DNA of 64,000 nucleotides from ZC4RG42 sp036676355. Its GTDB lineage: Bacteria; Pseudomonadota; Gammaproteobacteria; Burkholderiales; SG8-39. Positions 7,783 to 16,656 of the stretch are shown in pieces. The stretch is taken from assembly GCA_036676355.1 (NCBI GenBank), contig JAKFDA010000085.1, positions 1 through 64,000 on the forward strand. Reading direction: 5' to 3'. The translations under genes were made by a program, and so were the position numbers. How positions within the stretch are numbered: position 1 is the stretch's first letter; each line of letters starts with the position of its first letter. The notes beneath the pieces were generated by a model. That model was not told the DNA's origin. It was given only the letters and a program-made list of their open reading frames with translations, and ran no database searches.

Positions 7783-8402
7783 CGTCGCTGTTCCGCGCGT
7801 GCCGTGGTCCACGCCTCGCGCAATAGGTTGAGGGTCGCAAAACCGATCAGTGCGGCAACGACCAGGGAAAGTATCGGATCGATCGGCAGCCAGCCGGTCA
7901 GATAAATCACCACGCCGGAAATCAACGCGACAATCGAGCCGGCCAGATCACTGAATACGTGCAACAGCGCCGCACGTGTATTGAGCGTATGCGCGCCGTG
8001 GGAAATGACTCTGGCGACCATCACGTTCACCACGATGCCCACCAGCGCCACCAGCGCGACCACCTCGCCATCCACCGGTTGCGGCATTCGCAGACGCTGG
8101 ATCGCCTCGTAAACGATCCAGCCGACGATCAGCGCCATAAGCACGGAGTTGATCAGCGCAGCGGCGATTTCGGCACGATGCAATTCATCGCCGGTGCGAT
8201 GACGATGCGCCATGCGCTCGGCAAAGGCCGCCAATCCCAGCGCAAACGAATCGCTCAACATATGACCCGCATCTGAAACCAGTGCCAGCGACCCGGCCCA
8301 CTGACCGGCGATCGCCTCGACCAGGCCGAAGCAGAAAGTTATGGCAAGGCCAAACGCAAGATGACGTCCGGCGCGATGCGTATGCGAATGCGAGCCGCTC
8401 AG
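7779..8402 (-). CDS. short cation diffusion facilitator (CDF), no C-terminal domain
   Basis: Six-helix divalent metal/H+ antiporter core, probably Zn2+. Metal-site motifs are present in TM2 (SDAGHMLSD) and TM5 (HVFSD), and the His-rich start GSHSHTHRAGRH is usual for CDFs. The protein ends right after TM6 (DPILSLVVAALIGFATLNLLREAW), so the cytoplasmic ferredoxin-like domain is missing: about 207 aa against about 300 in ZitB. The start is unclear. Between 8576 (GTG, which would overlap nagZ by 178 bases) and the first helix there is no ATG, GTG or TTG; I place it at the CTG at 8402 next to the nagZ stop. It is coupled to the glycosylase gene downstream. Confidence 0.75.
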   Translation of the reverse strand: MSGSHSHTHRAGRHLAFGLAITFCFGLVEAIAGQWAGSLALVSDAGHMLSDSFALGLAAFAERMAHRHRTGDELHRAEIAAALINSVLMALIVGWIVYEAIQRLRMPQPVDGEVVALVALVGIVVNVMVARVISHGAHTLNTRAALLHVFSDLAGSIVALISGVVIYLTGWLPIDPILSLVVAALIGFATLNLLREAWTTARAEQRR

Positions 8403-9433
8403 ACCAGTGTCCCGTTTGTCAGGGCGTCCTGCACAGCGGCATGCGCTTGCCGGAGGCTTTGCCGATCGACCGGTGTCGACAATGTTTGTCGCCGCATGCG
8501 TTCGAGGCGCGCGGCGTCGATAGGCGGCGCGCTGAGGCCTTGCAGCACCATGCGAGCGGATTCCGGCCTGTTGCACACCAGCACCATGTCGCAGCCCGCA
8601 TCCAGCGCCGCCCTTGCCCGTTCCAACGGGCCGCCTGCCACGCTGGCGCCCTCCATTGACAGATCGTCGCTGAAAATAAGTCCGTCGAAACCAAGCTGCC
8701 CGCGCAAAATGTCGCGCAGCCAGCGGCGCGAAAAACCGGCCGGGCTCACATCAACTTGCGGATACACCACATGCGCCGGCATCACGGCGCTGAGGCCGCG
8801 CCGGAACAATGCGCGGAACGGCTGCATGTCGGTACGCTCGATTTCCTCCAGCGGGCGTTCGTCGACCGGCATGGCGACATGCGAATCGGCCATGCAATAA
8901 CCATGGCCGGGAAAGTGTTTGCCGACCGCGCCCATGCCGAGCGCAGCGAGCCCTTCGATCAGCGCGCCGGCCAGTTCCGCGACGATGTGCGGATCGGCAT
9001 GGAAAGCGCGATCGCCGATCACCGAGCTGCTGCCGAAATCCACATCGAGCACCGGCGTGAAGCTGAAATCCACGCCGTGCGCCTGCAACTCGCTCGCGAG
9101 CACCACACCGATGGCGCGCGCCAGATTGCGCGCCAGCGCGGGCTCGCGCTCGTACAGCCGCCCGAGGGTGCGCATCGGCGGCAGGCGCGTGAACCCCTCG
9201 CGAAAACGCTGCACGCGTCCGCCTTCGTGGTCCACGCCGATCAAAAGCGCGGGGCTGCGTACCGCATGGATCTCGGCGGTGAGGGTCTGCAATTGTTGCG
9301 GCGATTGATAATTGCGCGCGAACAGGATGACACCGCCGACCAGCGGATGGGCGAGCATGGCGCGCTCGTCGTCGCTGAGCGCGGCGCCGGCGACGTCGAC
9401 CATGACCGGGCCGAGCGGCAGCGCGAGCGTCAT
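8399..9433 (-). CDS. nagZ: beta-N-acetylhexosaminidase
   Basis: Cytosolic glycoside hydrolase family 3 enzyme (344 aa) that removes GlcNAc from anhydro-muropeptides in peptidoglycan recycling. The signature KHFPGHGYCMADSHVAMP carries the NagZ catalytic Asp/His loop, and GVDHEGGRVQRF and FSDDLSMEGA are family motifs. The N-terminus MTLALPLGPVMVDVAG is typical. It overlaps the acpS stop codon by ATGA, so acpS-nagZ are coupled; the same order is common in betaproteobacteria. Confidence 0.95.
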   Translation of the reverse strand: MTLALPLGPVMVDVAGAALSDDERAMLAHPLVGGVILFARNYQSPQQLQTLTAEIHAVRSPALLIGVDHEGGRVQRFREGFTRLPPMRTLGRLYEREPALARNLARAIGVVLASELQAHGVDFSFTPVLDVDFGSSSVIGDRAFHADPHIVAELAGALIEGLAALGMGAVGKHFPGHGYCMADSHVAMPVDERPLEEIERTDMQPFRALFRRGLSAVMPAHVVYPQVDVSPAGFSRRWLRDILRGQLGFDGLIFSDDLSMEGASVAGGPLERARAALDAGCDMVLVCNRPESARMVLQGLSAPPIDAARLERMRRQTLSTPVDRQSLRQAHAAVQDALTNGTLV

Positions 9434-9816
9434 GCGGGGCGGCCTTCGAGGATGACGTAAGCGGCCGCCATGCTGCGCTCGTCGGTAATGCTCAGGTGCA
9501 TCGCCATGATGCCGCGTTGCTCCACCAGCGCGCGAAGTTCGGCAGCAAGTTCGAAATACGGACAGCCCGAAGGATGATTGACCACGCCGATGTTGCGCCA
9601 GCTGACCGGGCTGCGCATGCCGGTGGTCATTGCCTTGGAGAACGCTTCCTTGGCGGCGAAGCGCTTGGCGAGATAAGCCGCCGGTCTGGCGTGCGTCTGG
9701 AATCTTCGATATTCGTGCTCAGTGAGGATGCGCTGCGCGAAGCGCTCGCCATGCCGCGCCAGCGCCGCTTCGACGCGCGGGATTTCGACCAGGTCCATGC
9801 CGACGCCGACGATCAT
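9430..9816 (-). CDS. acpS: holo-[acyl-carrier-protein] synthase
   Basis: Transfers 4'-phosphopantetheine from CoA to the serine of apo-ACP (128 aa). Motifs GVGMDLVEIPRVEAAL (Mg-binding Asp) and KRFAAKEAFSKAM (catalytic Glu/Lys) are intact. The internal ATG at 9816 is chosen since the family begins MIVGVGxDLVEI; an ATG eleven codons upstream would overlap pdxJ. The stop overlaps the nagZ start (ATGA). The target ACP is encoded at 20.6-20.9 kb in the same block. Confidence 0.95.
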   Translation of the reverse strand: MIVGVGMDLVEIPRVEAALARHGERFAQRILTEHEYRRFQTHARPAAYLAKRFAAKEAFSKAMTTGMRSPVSWRNIGVVNHPSGCPYFELAAELRALVEQRGIMAMHLSITDERSMAAAYVILEGRPA

Positions 9817-9823
9817 TGCGCGC

Positions 9824-10585
9824 TCAGGCTCGCCGTTGAGTGGTGGCAAGCATCATCAGCGCCTTCATTTCGCGCACTGCTTCGCGCATGCCGATGAACA
9901 CGGCCCGACTGACAATCGAGTGACCGATGTGGAGTTCGCGTATGCCCGGCAGTTGCGCCACCGGCTCGACGTTGAAGTAATTCAACGCATGACCAGCATT
10001 GAAACGCATGCCGAGTTCGCGGATCGCCGCGCCGGTTTTCGCGAGGCTTTCGAGCTCTTTCACCACGGCCGGGCTTTCCGGATCGCGTCCGCGCGAATGA
10101 AAGGCATGCGCATACGGGCCGGAATGCACTTCGCAGACGGACGCGCCGATGCGATGCGCCGCTTCGACCTGCCGCACGTCGGGATCGATGAACACACTCA
10201 CCACGATGCCCGCGTCGGCAAGGCGTACGACCGCTTCGCGCAAGCGCTTTTCCTGGACGAGAATGTCGAGCCCGCCCTCGGTGGTGATTTCATGTCGGCC
10301 TTCCGGCACCAGCATCGCCATCTCCGGCCGTACGCGCGTGGCGATGCCGATCATTTCCGGCGTCGCCGCCATTTCGAGGTTGAGTTTGATGTGCGTCAGT
10401 TCGCGCAGGCGACGCACGTCCTCGTCCTGAATGTGGCGTCGATCCTCGCGCAAGTGCACGGTAATGCCGTCGGCGCCGCCCAGATGCGCCTCCACGGCGG
10501 CCCACACCGGATCGGGTTCGTAGGTCTGTCGCGCCTGCCGCACGGTGGCGACGTGATCGATATTGACGCCCAGTTCAATCATCAT
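9824..10585 (-). CDS. pdxJ: pyridoxine 5'-phosphate synthase
   Basis: TIM-barrel enzyme condensing 1-deoxyxylulose 5-phosphate with 3-amino-2-oxopropyl phosphate, the last ring-forming step of DXP-dependent vitamin B6 synthesis (253 aa). N-terminus MIELGVNIDHVATVRQAR, HLGGADGITVHLREDRRHIQDEDV and the C-terminal GHALNYFNVEPV ... ELHIGHSIVSRAVF are typical. The start overlaps the recO stop (ATGA). PLP made by this pathway is the cofactor of the three decarboxylases in the distant accessory region. Confidence 0.96.
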   Translation of the reverse strand: MMIELGVNIDHVATVRQARQTYEPDPVWAAVEAHLGGADGITVHLREDRRHIQDEDVRRLRELTHIKLNLEMAATPEMIGIATRVRPEMAMLVPEGRHEITTEGGLDILVQEKRLREAVVRLADAGIVVSVFIDPDVRQVEAAHRIGASVCEVHSGPYAHAFHSRGRDPESPAVVKELESLAKTGAAIRELGMRFNAGHALNYFNVEPVAQLPGIRELHIGHSIVSRAVFIGMREAVREMKALMMLATTQRRA

Positions 10586-11307
10586 AATTGTTGCAGTTCC
10601 CTGTAAACGTTGCGGCTGTAGAGCGGCTGATGATCGAGGCGGTGATTGATCAACAGACGCATCAGCTGCTTGTACTGCTGCAAGGTGCCCGGTTCACGGT
10701 AATCTTCGCCGGCGATCGCCAGCAGCGTGCTGCCGCGCAGCGCCAGCCGCCCTTCTCCCTGGACGCGCACCGGCCCGCGCTCAGGCTCGTAATCATAGAA
10801 GGCATCGGGGTCGATGGGGCCGCCGGTGTCCGCATCGCGGTCGAGCGTCATGGCATAACCGAGTTCCCGCAGCAACGCGCGCTCGAAGCTGCGCAGAACG
10901 CGCGGATGATCGTTCGACGCGAGCAATTGCCTCAGCGTCGCCTCGTACTGATCGAACAACGTTTCGTGCGGGTCTTCGCGCGCCATCAGACGCATGAGCA
11001 GTTCGTTAAGGTAGAAACCGCACAGCAGCGCTCCGCCCTTCAGCAGCGGAAGGCCGCCGACCCATTCGCAGCGATTGAGCGTGCGCACTTCGCCGCGTCC
11101 GGACCAGCCGAGCGAGAGCGGCTGGAATCCCATGAGCAGGCCGCGCAGCGCCGACCGCGGCCGCCGCGCGCCCTTCGCCAGCAGCGGCAGGCGACCATAA
11201 GCGCGACTGTAAATCTCGACCAACAGGCTTGTTTCGCTGTACGGCCAGACGTGCAGGACGTAGGCGCGCTCATGTTCGACGCGGCCGCGGTTCGACACGG
11301 ACTGCAT
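10582..11307 (-). CDS. recO: DNA repair protein RecO
   Basis: RecA-loading mediator of the RecFOR gap-repair pathway (241 aa). It has an N-terminal OB-fold (ERAYVLHVWPYSETSLLVEIYSRAYGRLPLLAKGARRPRS) followed by the helical domain with LNELLMRLMAREDPHETLFDQYE. The zinc-binding cysteines of many RecO proteins are absent, as is common in proteobacteria. The ATG at 11307 lies two bases after the era stop; a TTG at 11313 overlapping the era stop is an alternative start. Confidence 0.93.
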   Translation of the reverse strand: MQSVSNRGRVEHERAYVLHVWPYSETSLLVEIYSRAYGRLPLLAKGARRPRSALRGLLMGFQPLSLGWSGRGEVRTLNRCEWVGGLPLLKGGALLCGFYLNELLMRLMAREDPHETLFDQYEATLRQLLASNDHPRVLRSFERALLRELGYAMTLDRDADTGGPIDPDAFYDYEPERGPVRVQGEGRLALRGSTLLAIAGEDYREPGTLQQYKQLMRLLINHRLDHQPLYSRNVYRELQQL

Positions 11308-11309
11308 AT

Positions 11310-12203
11310 TCAACCGCCGTCATAGCCAAAGCGGCGCAGCATGGCGTCGTCCTCCGACCAGCCACCGCGTACCTTGACCCAGATTTCGAGAAAAACTTTG
11401 CAATCGAACAGACGCTCCATATCGATGCGCGCCGCGGTGCCGACTTCTTTCAGCTTGGCGCCGCCGCGTCCGATGATGATCGCCTTGTGTCCCGCTTTCT
11501 CGACCACGATGGACGCGTGAATGCGACGCAGATTACCTTCTTCCTGGAACTGGTCGATGATCACCGCGCTGCCGTACGGGACCTCTTCGCCGAGCAGGCG
11601 AAACAGCTTTTCGCGAATCAACTCGGCGGCGAGGAAACGCTCGTTGCGATCGGTCAGTTCGTCTTCCGGATAGACGGCCGGCTGTTCCGGCAGCAGGCCG
11701 CGCAGCACTTTCAGTAATTCATCGGTGTTGCGGGAGAGTTTCGCGCTGACCGGGACGATTGCGCCGCGATCGAATTCTTCGCCGCAGCGTTGCAGAAACG
11801 CAAGCAGTTCGGCACGATCTTCGATGCGATCGGTCTTGTTGACCACCAAGACGGCCGGAATATCGGCCGGCAACAGTTGCGCAACTTTACGATCCTGTTC
11901 GCCCAGCGTGCCCGCCTCGACGACCCACATCACCGCGTCGACATCCTGCAGCGAGCGTTGCACGTTCTTGTTCAGCATGCGGTTGAGCGACCCGCCATGG
12001 CGGGTCTGAAATCCGGGCGTATCGACGAAAATGAACTGGGCATCGGCGCGCGTCAGGATGCCGAGCAGACGATGCCGCGTGGTCTGCGGCTTGCGCGAGG
12101 TGATGCTGAGTTTCTGACCGACCAGCGCGTTGAGCAGCGTCGACTTGCCCACGTTCGGGCGACCGACGATGGCGATCGTGCCACAACGAAATGCTTCTTC
12201 CAT
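11310..12203 (-). CDS. era: GTPase Era
   Basis: Essential GTPase that binds the 3' end of 16S rRNA in 30S maturation (297 aa). G1 GRPNVGKSTLLNAL, G2 region SRKPQTTRHR, G3 DTPG and G4 NKTD are followed by a C-terminal KH domain (VIIDQFQEEGNLRRIHASIVVEKAGHKAIIIGRGGAKLKEVG). The start MEEAFRCGTIAIVG at 12203 is chosen over an ATG six codons upstream on family length. It lies downstream of rnc, as in E. coli. Confidence 0.96.
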   Translation of the reverse strand: MEEAFRCGTIAIVGRPNVGKSTLLNALVGQKLSITSRKPQTTRHRLLGILTRADAQFIFVDTPGFQTRHGGSLNRMLNKNVQRSLQDVDAVMWVVEAGTLGEQDRKVAQLLPADIPAVLVVNKTDRIEDRAELLAFLQRCGEEFDRGAIVPVSAKLSRNTDELLKVLRGLLPEQPAVYPEDELTDRNERFLAAELIREKLFRLLGEEVPYGSAVIIDQFQEEGNLRRIHASIVVEKAGHKAIIIGRGGAKLKEVGTAARIDMERLFDCKVFLEIWVKVRGGWSEDDAMLRRFGYDGG

Positions 12204-12243
12204 TACCCTAGCTGCTCTCAATCAGGATTGCGGGTGAAACGGC

Positions 12244-12918
12244 TTATTCCGCGGTCAAGGTTTCGTGTGCGCGGCGCGCCGCTTCCTGTTCGGCGAGGCG
12301 CCGGCTGGTGCCGCTGCCCACGGTGCGCACGTCGAGGTCGGCAATCACGCACTCGACCTCGAAGCGCTGATCATGAGCGGCGCCGTGCGTTGCGATCACA
12401 TTGTATTGCGGCAGCGGATGTTTGCGGCTTTGCAGCCATTCCTGCAGCTGCGTTTTGGCGTCCTTGTCGCCGGTCACTTTAGGGTCCAGGGTCTCCAGCA
12501 GCGGCCCATAGAGGCCAAGCACGACAGTGCGCGCCGCATCGAAACCGCCATCGAGAAAAACCGCGCCAATGAGCGCCTCCAGTCCGTCGGCGAGAATCGA
12601 GGGGCGGCGAAAGCCGCCGCTCTTGAGTTCGCCCTCGCCCAGACGCAGATAATCGCCCAGCCCGACCCTGCTCGCTATATCGTGCAGGCTCTGTTCCCGC
12701 ACCAGGCTCGCGCGCAGCCGCGACAGTTCGCCCTCGCGCAGCTTCATGAAGCGGTTGTACAACTCCGCCGCCACGATGAAATTGAGAATGCTGTCGCCAA
12801 GAAACTCGAGCCGCTCGTTATGCGGCGTGCTGTGGCTGCGGTGCGTCAGCGCCTGCTGCAGCAGTTTTGCATCGGCGAAACGGTAGCCAAGATGGGTGAG
12901 AAGGCGATCGGTTTTCAA
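12244..12918 (-). CDS. rnc: ribonuclease III
   Basis: Double-strand-specific endoribonuclease for rRNA and mRNA processing (224 aa). The signature ERLEFLGDSILNF is present with the catalytic Glu/Asp, the second acidic patch lies at ADGLEALIGAVFLDGGFDAA, and a C-terminal double-stranded RNA-binding domain runs from about residue 150 (DAKTQLQEWLQSRKHPLPQY). The start codon appears to be TTG (12918-12916), with no better ATG near. It sits between the DUF4845 gene and era in an operon. Confidence 0.96.
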   Translation of the reverse strand: MKTDRLLTHLGYRFADAKLLQQALTHRSHSTPHNERLEFLGDSILNFIVAAELYNRFMKLREGELSRLRASLVREQSLHDIASRVGLGDYLRLGEGELKSGGFRRPSILADGLEALIGAVFLDGGFDAARTVVLGLYGPLLETLDPKVTGDKDAKTQLQEWLQSRKHPLPQYNVIATHGAAHDQRFEVECVIADLDVRTVGSGTSRRLAEQEAARRAHETLTAE

Positions 12919-12966
12919 TTATTGGCAAGCTGCTTGAGTGCCGATTGCGCGAAGCGCATCGGCGGC

Positions 12967-13314
12967 TTACCTCGCGGCGAAATCGCTGGAGCCGGCGAAA
13001 TCGATGACGAGGCTGACGTTGGCGAACAGCGGAATGCGCTTTTCGTAAGCAAAGGAAATCTCATCCTTGGTGATGGCCAGGTCCTTGGCGCTCACGGTGT
13101 CGACGTAGTCCACATCGGCGCGCTTCTGGAATGCCGAGCGAACCTCCTGGGGCGTCGTGGCGTCGCTTTGCGCGATGTCGGTAACGATTTTCTTGAAAGT
13201 GAAATATTCAATATAGGCCGGCACGAGCTTCATGGCCAGAATGGCGATCAATACGATGCCGATCAGCATGGTCAGCATTCCGATGAAGCCCATTCCCCGT
13301 TGTGTTGTTTTCAC
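12967..13314 (-). CDS. DUF4845 membrane-anchored protein
   Basis: 115-aa protein with one N-terminal membrane helix (GMGFIGMLTMLIGIVLIAILAMKLVPAYIEYF) preceded by a pilin-like short basic leader, then a soluble domain (VTDIAQSDATTPQEVRSAFQKRADVDYVDTVSAKDLAITK). This family is regularly found between lepB and rnc in betaproteobacteria and resembles type IV minor pilins in its start, but its function is unknown. The start is GTG at 13314 with GAGGAG upstream. Confidence 0.85.
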   Translation of the reverse strand: MKTTQRGMGFIGMLTMLIGIVLIAILAMKLVPAYIEYFTFKKIVTDIAQSDATTPQEVRSAFQKRADVDYVDTVSAKDLAITKDEISFAYEKRIPLFANVSLVIDFAGSSDFAAR

Positions 13315-13439
13315 TGTCCCGCTCCTCGACGTTATGGACGCTGTGATTAAGGTCGGCCGAAGGCATCGTCACGTTAAGCGCTTTCGCGCACCCAACCGCG
13401 CGCGCCTCGCCACCACACTCGGCAATTAATCCGGCTTCC

Positions 13440-14228
13440 TTACTCGAACGTCCCGATTCTCCCCAGGTCACCCAGGTGGAACCAGATAAAAAACGCTTTT
13501 CCGACAATATTACGGTCGGGCACGAATCCCCATACTCGGCTATCGCTTGAGTTGTCGCGGTTATCGCCCATCATGAAGTAATGCCCGGGAGGAACGGTAC
13601 AAACGAATCCGTCTTCGTTGTAAGAGCAGTTGTCGCGGGAAGGGAACTGCTTCACGAAGGGCACGCCGTCGGGGGCATCCTCATCGTTCAGAACGAAGTG
13701 TTCGACGCCGCCGATGCTTTCGACGTACTGCTTGGAGTAACTGATGCGCTCGCGATGCAGATAATCGCCCGCCGCCTTGATGGGCACCGGCACGCCGTTG
13801 ATGGTCAGGCGTTTCTGGATGTACGCCACCTTGTCGCCGGGCAATCCGACTACGCGCTTGATGTAGTCGTACGACGGGTCGACCGGATAGCGAAAGACCA
13901 CCACGTCGCCGCGCTGCGGATCGTTCAGATCGACAATCTTTTTATTGATGATCGGCAGGCGAATGCCGTAGGTGAATTTGTTCACCAGGATGAAGTCGCC
14001 CACCTGCAGCGTGGGAATCATCGAACCCGACGGAATGCGGAACGGCTCGACAATGAACGAGCGCAGCACGAAAACGATCAGGATGACCGGGAAAAAGCTT
14101 TTCGGATATTCGATCCACCACGGCTCTCTTGCACCGGCCGGACGCTGCCGGGCGAAATACAGCCGATCGGCAAGAACGACCGCCCCGGTAACGACCAGCA
14201 GCAAAAAGAGAATAAGCGCGAAGTTCAT
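13440..14228 (-). CDS. lepB: signal peptidase I
   Basis: Inner-membrane serine protease that removes signal peptides from Sec and Tat substrates (262 aa). There are two N-terminal helices, the catalytic Ser in PSGSMIPT, the catalytic Lys in YDYIKRVVGLPGD, and boxes D/E (GDNRDNSSDSRVWGFVPDRNIVGKA). It is shorter than the E. coli enzyme (324 aa) but normal for the group. It lies downstream of lepA, as in E. coli. Confidence 0.96.
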   Translation of the reverse strand: MNFALILFLLLVVTGAVVLADRLYFARQRPAGAREPWWIEYPKSFFPVILIVFVLRSFIVEPFRIPSGSMIPTLQVGDFILVNKFTYGIRLPIINKKIVDLNDPQRGDVVVFRYPVDPSYDYIKRVVGLPGDKVAYIQKRLTINGVPVPIKAAGDYLHRERISYSKQYVESIGGVEHFVLNDEDAPDGVPFVKQFPSRDNCSYNEDGFVCTVPPGHYFMMGDNRDNSSDSRVWGFVPDRNIVGKAFFIWFHLGDLGRIGTFE

Positions 14229-14433
14229 GCCGATACCGTTTTTCGGAACAGCCGACCAGGCGCATCGCAGCCTACGGCGCGGCCGCGGCGATTCGAGCGA
14301 GGGCGACGCATCAAAGCGTCCCGGCCCGGTCGAATCTGACGCAGCCCATACGAAGCGACTTTAATCGGAGCTCCCTTTTGTTATTGGAGAAACGAAGACT
14401 AAACCTGCACGCAGCGCGCAGGGTGCAATCGTT

Positions 14434-16227
14434 TCATTTTCCGTCCACTTGCAGAATGGCCAGGAATGCTTCCTGCGGAATTTCGACCGAACCCACCTGC
14501 TTCATCCGCTTTTTACCGGCCTTTTGTTTCTCGAGCAGTTTCTTCTTGCGCGTGATATCGCCGCCGTAGCATTTCGCCAGCACGTTCTTGCGCATGGCCT
14601 TGACGGTTTCGCGCGCGATGATATGCGCGCCGATCGCGGCCTGCACCGCGACATCGAACATCTGCCGCGGAATCAGCTCGCGCATCTTCGCCGCCAGTTC
14701 GCGACCGCGATACGGCGCGTTGGCACGGTGCACCATCAGAGACAGCGCATCGACCTTCTCGCCGTTAATGAGAATGTCGAGCTTGACCATGTCGGCTGCG
14801 CGATATTCCTTGAACTCGTAGTCGAGCGAAGCATAGCCGCGGCTGGCCGATTTCAGCTTGTCGAAAAAATCGAGCACGACTTCGCTCAGAGGCATGTCGT
14901 AGGTGAGCATCACCTGCCGGCCGTGATACTGCATGTTGCGCTGGACGCCGCGCTTGCCGGTGCACAGCGTCATCACGGTGCCGACGTAATCCTGCGGTAC
15001 GAATATCGTCGTCGTGATGATCGGTTCGCGAATCTCTTCGATTTTCGATGGATCAGGCATTTTGGCCGGGTTTTCGACCTGCAACACCGCGCCGTCGCGC
15101 ATCAGCACTTCGTACACCACTGTCGGCGCAGTGGTGATGAGATCCATGTCGTATTCGCGCTCGAGCCGTTCCTGCACGATGTCCATGTGCAAGAGTCCGA
15201 GGAAGCCGCAGCGAAAGCCGAAGCCGAGCGCCTGCGAAACCTCCGGCTCGTACTGCAGAGAAGCATCGTTGAGTTTGAGCTTGTTCAATGCGTCGCGCAA
15301 AGCGTCGTACTGATTGGACTCGACCGGATAGAGTCCGGCAAACACCTGCGGCTTGATTTCCTTGAAACCGGGCAAGGCCGTGGCCGCCGGCCGATCAACC
15401 AGCGTAACCGTGTCACCCACGCGCGCCGCTTCGAGTTCCTTGATGCCGGAAATGATGAAACCGACCTCGCCGGCGGACAGGTGCGCGCGACTTTCCGACT
15501 TGGGCGTGAAAACGCCGACCTGTTCGCATAGATGAGTCGCACGCGTGGACATCATCAGCATGCGGTCTTTGGGCCGCAGCGTGCCTTCCATGACGCGCAC
15601 GAGAATGACCACGCCGACATAGTTATCGAACCACGAATCGATGATCAGCGCCTGCAGAGGCTTATCCGGATCGCCTTTGGGCGGCGGAATGCGCGCAATG
15701 ACGGCTTCGAGGATGTCGTCGATGCCGAGGCCGGTCTTTGCGCTTGCCAGTATGGCGTCGTGCGCGTCGATGCCGATGACGTCTTCGATCTCCTGCATCG
15801 CGCTATCCGGATCGGCTGACGGCAAATCGATCTTGTTCAGTACGGGCACTACTTCCACGCCCTGCTCGATCGCCGTGTAGCAGTTCGCCACAGTCTGTGC
15901 TTCGACACCCTGACTCGCGTCGACGACCAGCAGCGCGCCTTCGCACGCCGCGAGCGAGCGCGAGACCTCGTAGGAGAAATCGACGTGCCCCGGCGTGTCG
16001 ATGAGATTCAGGTTATAGATTTGCCCGTCGCGCGCCTTGTATTGCAACGCCGCTGTCTGCGCCTTGATGGTGATGCCCCGCTCGCGTTCGAGGTCCATCG
16101 AGTCGAGCACCTGCGACTCCATTTCGCGATCGGACAGGCCGCCGCAGCGATGAATGAAGCGGTCGGCGAGCGTCGATTTGCCGTGGTCGATATGGGCAAT
16201 GATGGAGAAATTTCGGATGTGCTGCAT
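14434..16227 (-). CDS. lepA: elongation factor 4 (LepA)
   Basis: Translational GTPase that acts on stalled or initiating ribosomes (597 aa, full length). G1 AHIDHGKSTL, G3 DTPGHVDF, G4 NKIDLP, EF-G-like domains and the LepA-specific C-terminal domain (AIGAHIIARETVKAMRKNVLAKCYGGDITRKKKLLEKQK) are all present. The start ATG is at 16227. A terminator just upstream separates it from the sigma-E cluster, so it probably has its own promoter and is transcribed together with lepB. Confidence 0.97.
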   Translation of the reverse strand: MQHIRNFSIIAHIDHGKSTLADRFIHRCGGLSDREMESQVLDSMDLERERGITIKAQTAALQYKARDGQIYNLNLIDTPGHVDFSYEVSRSLAACEGALLVVDASQGVEAQTVANCYTAIEQGVEVVPVLNKIDLPSADPDSAMQEIEDVIGIDAHDAILASAKTGLGIDDILEAVIARIPPPKGDPDKPLQALIIDSWFDNYVGVVILVRVMEGTLRPKDRMLMMSTRATHLCEQVGVFTPKSESRAHLSAGEVGFIISGIKELEAARVGDTVTLVDRPAATALPGFKEIKPQVFAGLYPVESNQYDALRDALNKLKLNDASLQYEPEVSQALGFGFRCGFLGLLHMDIVQERLEREYDMDLITTAPTVVYEVLMRDGAVLQVENPAKMPDPSKIEEIREPIITTTIFVPQDYVGTVMTLCTGKRGVQRNMQYHGRQVMLTYDMPLSEVVLDFFDKLKSASRGYASLDYEFKEYRAADMVKLDILINGEKVDALSLMVHRANAPYRGRELAAKMRELIPRQMFDVAVQAAIGAHIIARETVKAMRKNVLAKCYGGDITRKKKLLEKQKAGKKRMKQVGSVEIPQEAFLAILQVDGK

Positions 16228-16244
16228 GTCTGGGGCGATGCTAC

Positions 16245-16272
16245 AAAAAAGGGTGCCGTTCGGAGCACCCTT
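16245..16272 (-). terminator. rho-independent terminator after the glutaredoxin-like gene
   Basis: On the minus strand AAGGGTGC (16272-16265) pairs with GCACCCTT (16256-16249), followed by a run of T. It lies between the glutaredoxin-like gene and lepA and closes the rpoE-rseA-mucB unit. Confidence 0.85.
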
Positions 16273-16299
16273 GCTGCGCGTTGCGAGCCTGCGATTCTA

Positions 16300-16584
16300 T
16301 CAGGATGTGACGCTTCCCGGCGTGATGCCGGAGAGTGAGGATAAGTAGCGCCGCACCGCCGAACGGTCGAGAAAGTAATGGCACAACTCGGTGTCGCCGT
16401 GCGTCAGGACGGGTATGCGCTCGCCGAACCGCGCTTCATGCGAGGGGCTGGAATCCACATCAATGACTTCCAGCGCGAAATTGAACTCTTCGCGCAGGGC
16501 GAGCAGCGCGGTTTCCATGTCTTCGCACAGATGGCAATACCCGCGCCCGTACAGGGTTAACAGCGGTGCATGCTCGATAGCCAT
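16300..16584 (-). CDS. glutaredoxin-like protein
   Basis: 94-aa thioredoxin-fold protein (DUF836/glutaredoxin-like). The strand LLTLYGRGYCHLCEDMETAL carries the CHLC redox pair, and the cis-proline loop is ERIPVLTHGDTELC. A third Cys follows in TELCHYFLD. This small protein is usual between the sigma-E operon and lepA in betaproteobacteria. Its redox partner is unknown. Confidence 0.88.
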   Translation of the reverse strand: MAIEHAPLLTLYGRGYCHLCEDMETALLALREEFNFALEVIDVDSSPSHEARFGERIPVLTHGDTELCHYFLDRSAVRRYLSSLSGITPGSVTS

Positions 16585-16656
16585 GGGATTCGCCTCTTCA
16601 ACGTCTCAAAAATAACGCAACCGTCGCGCCGAATCCGTGGCGCAGCACAGCGCCCT

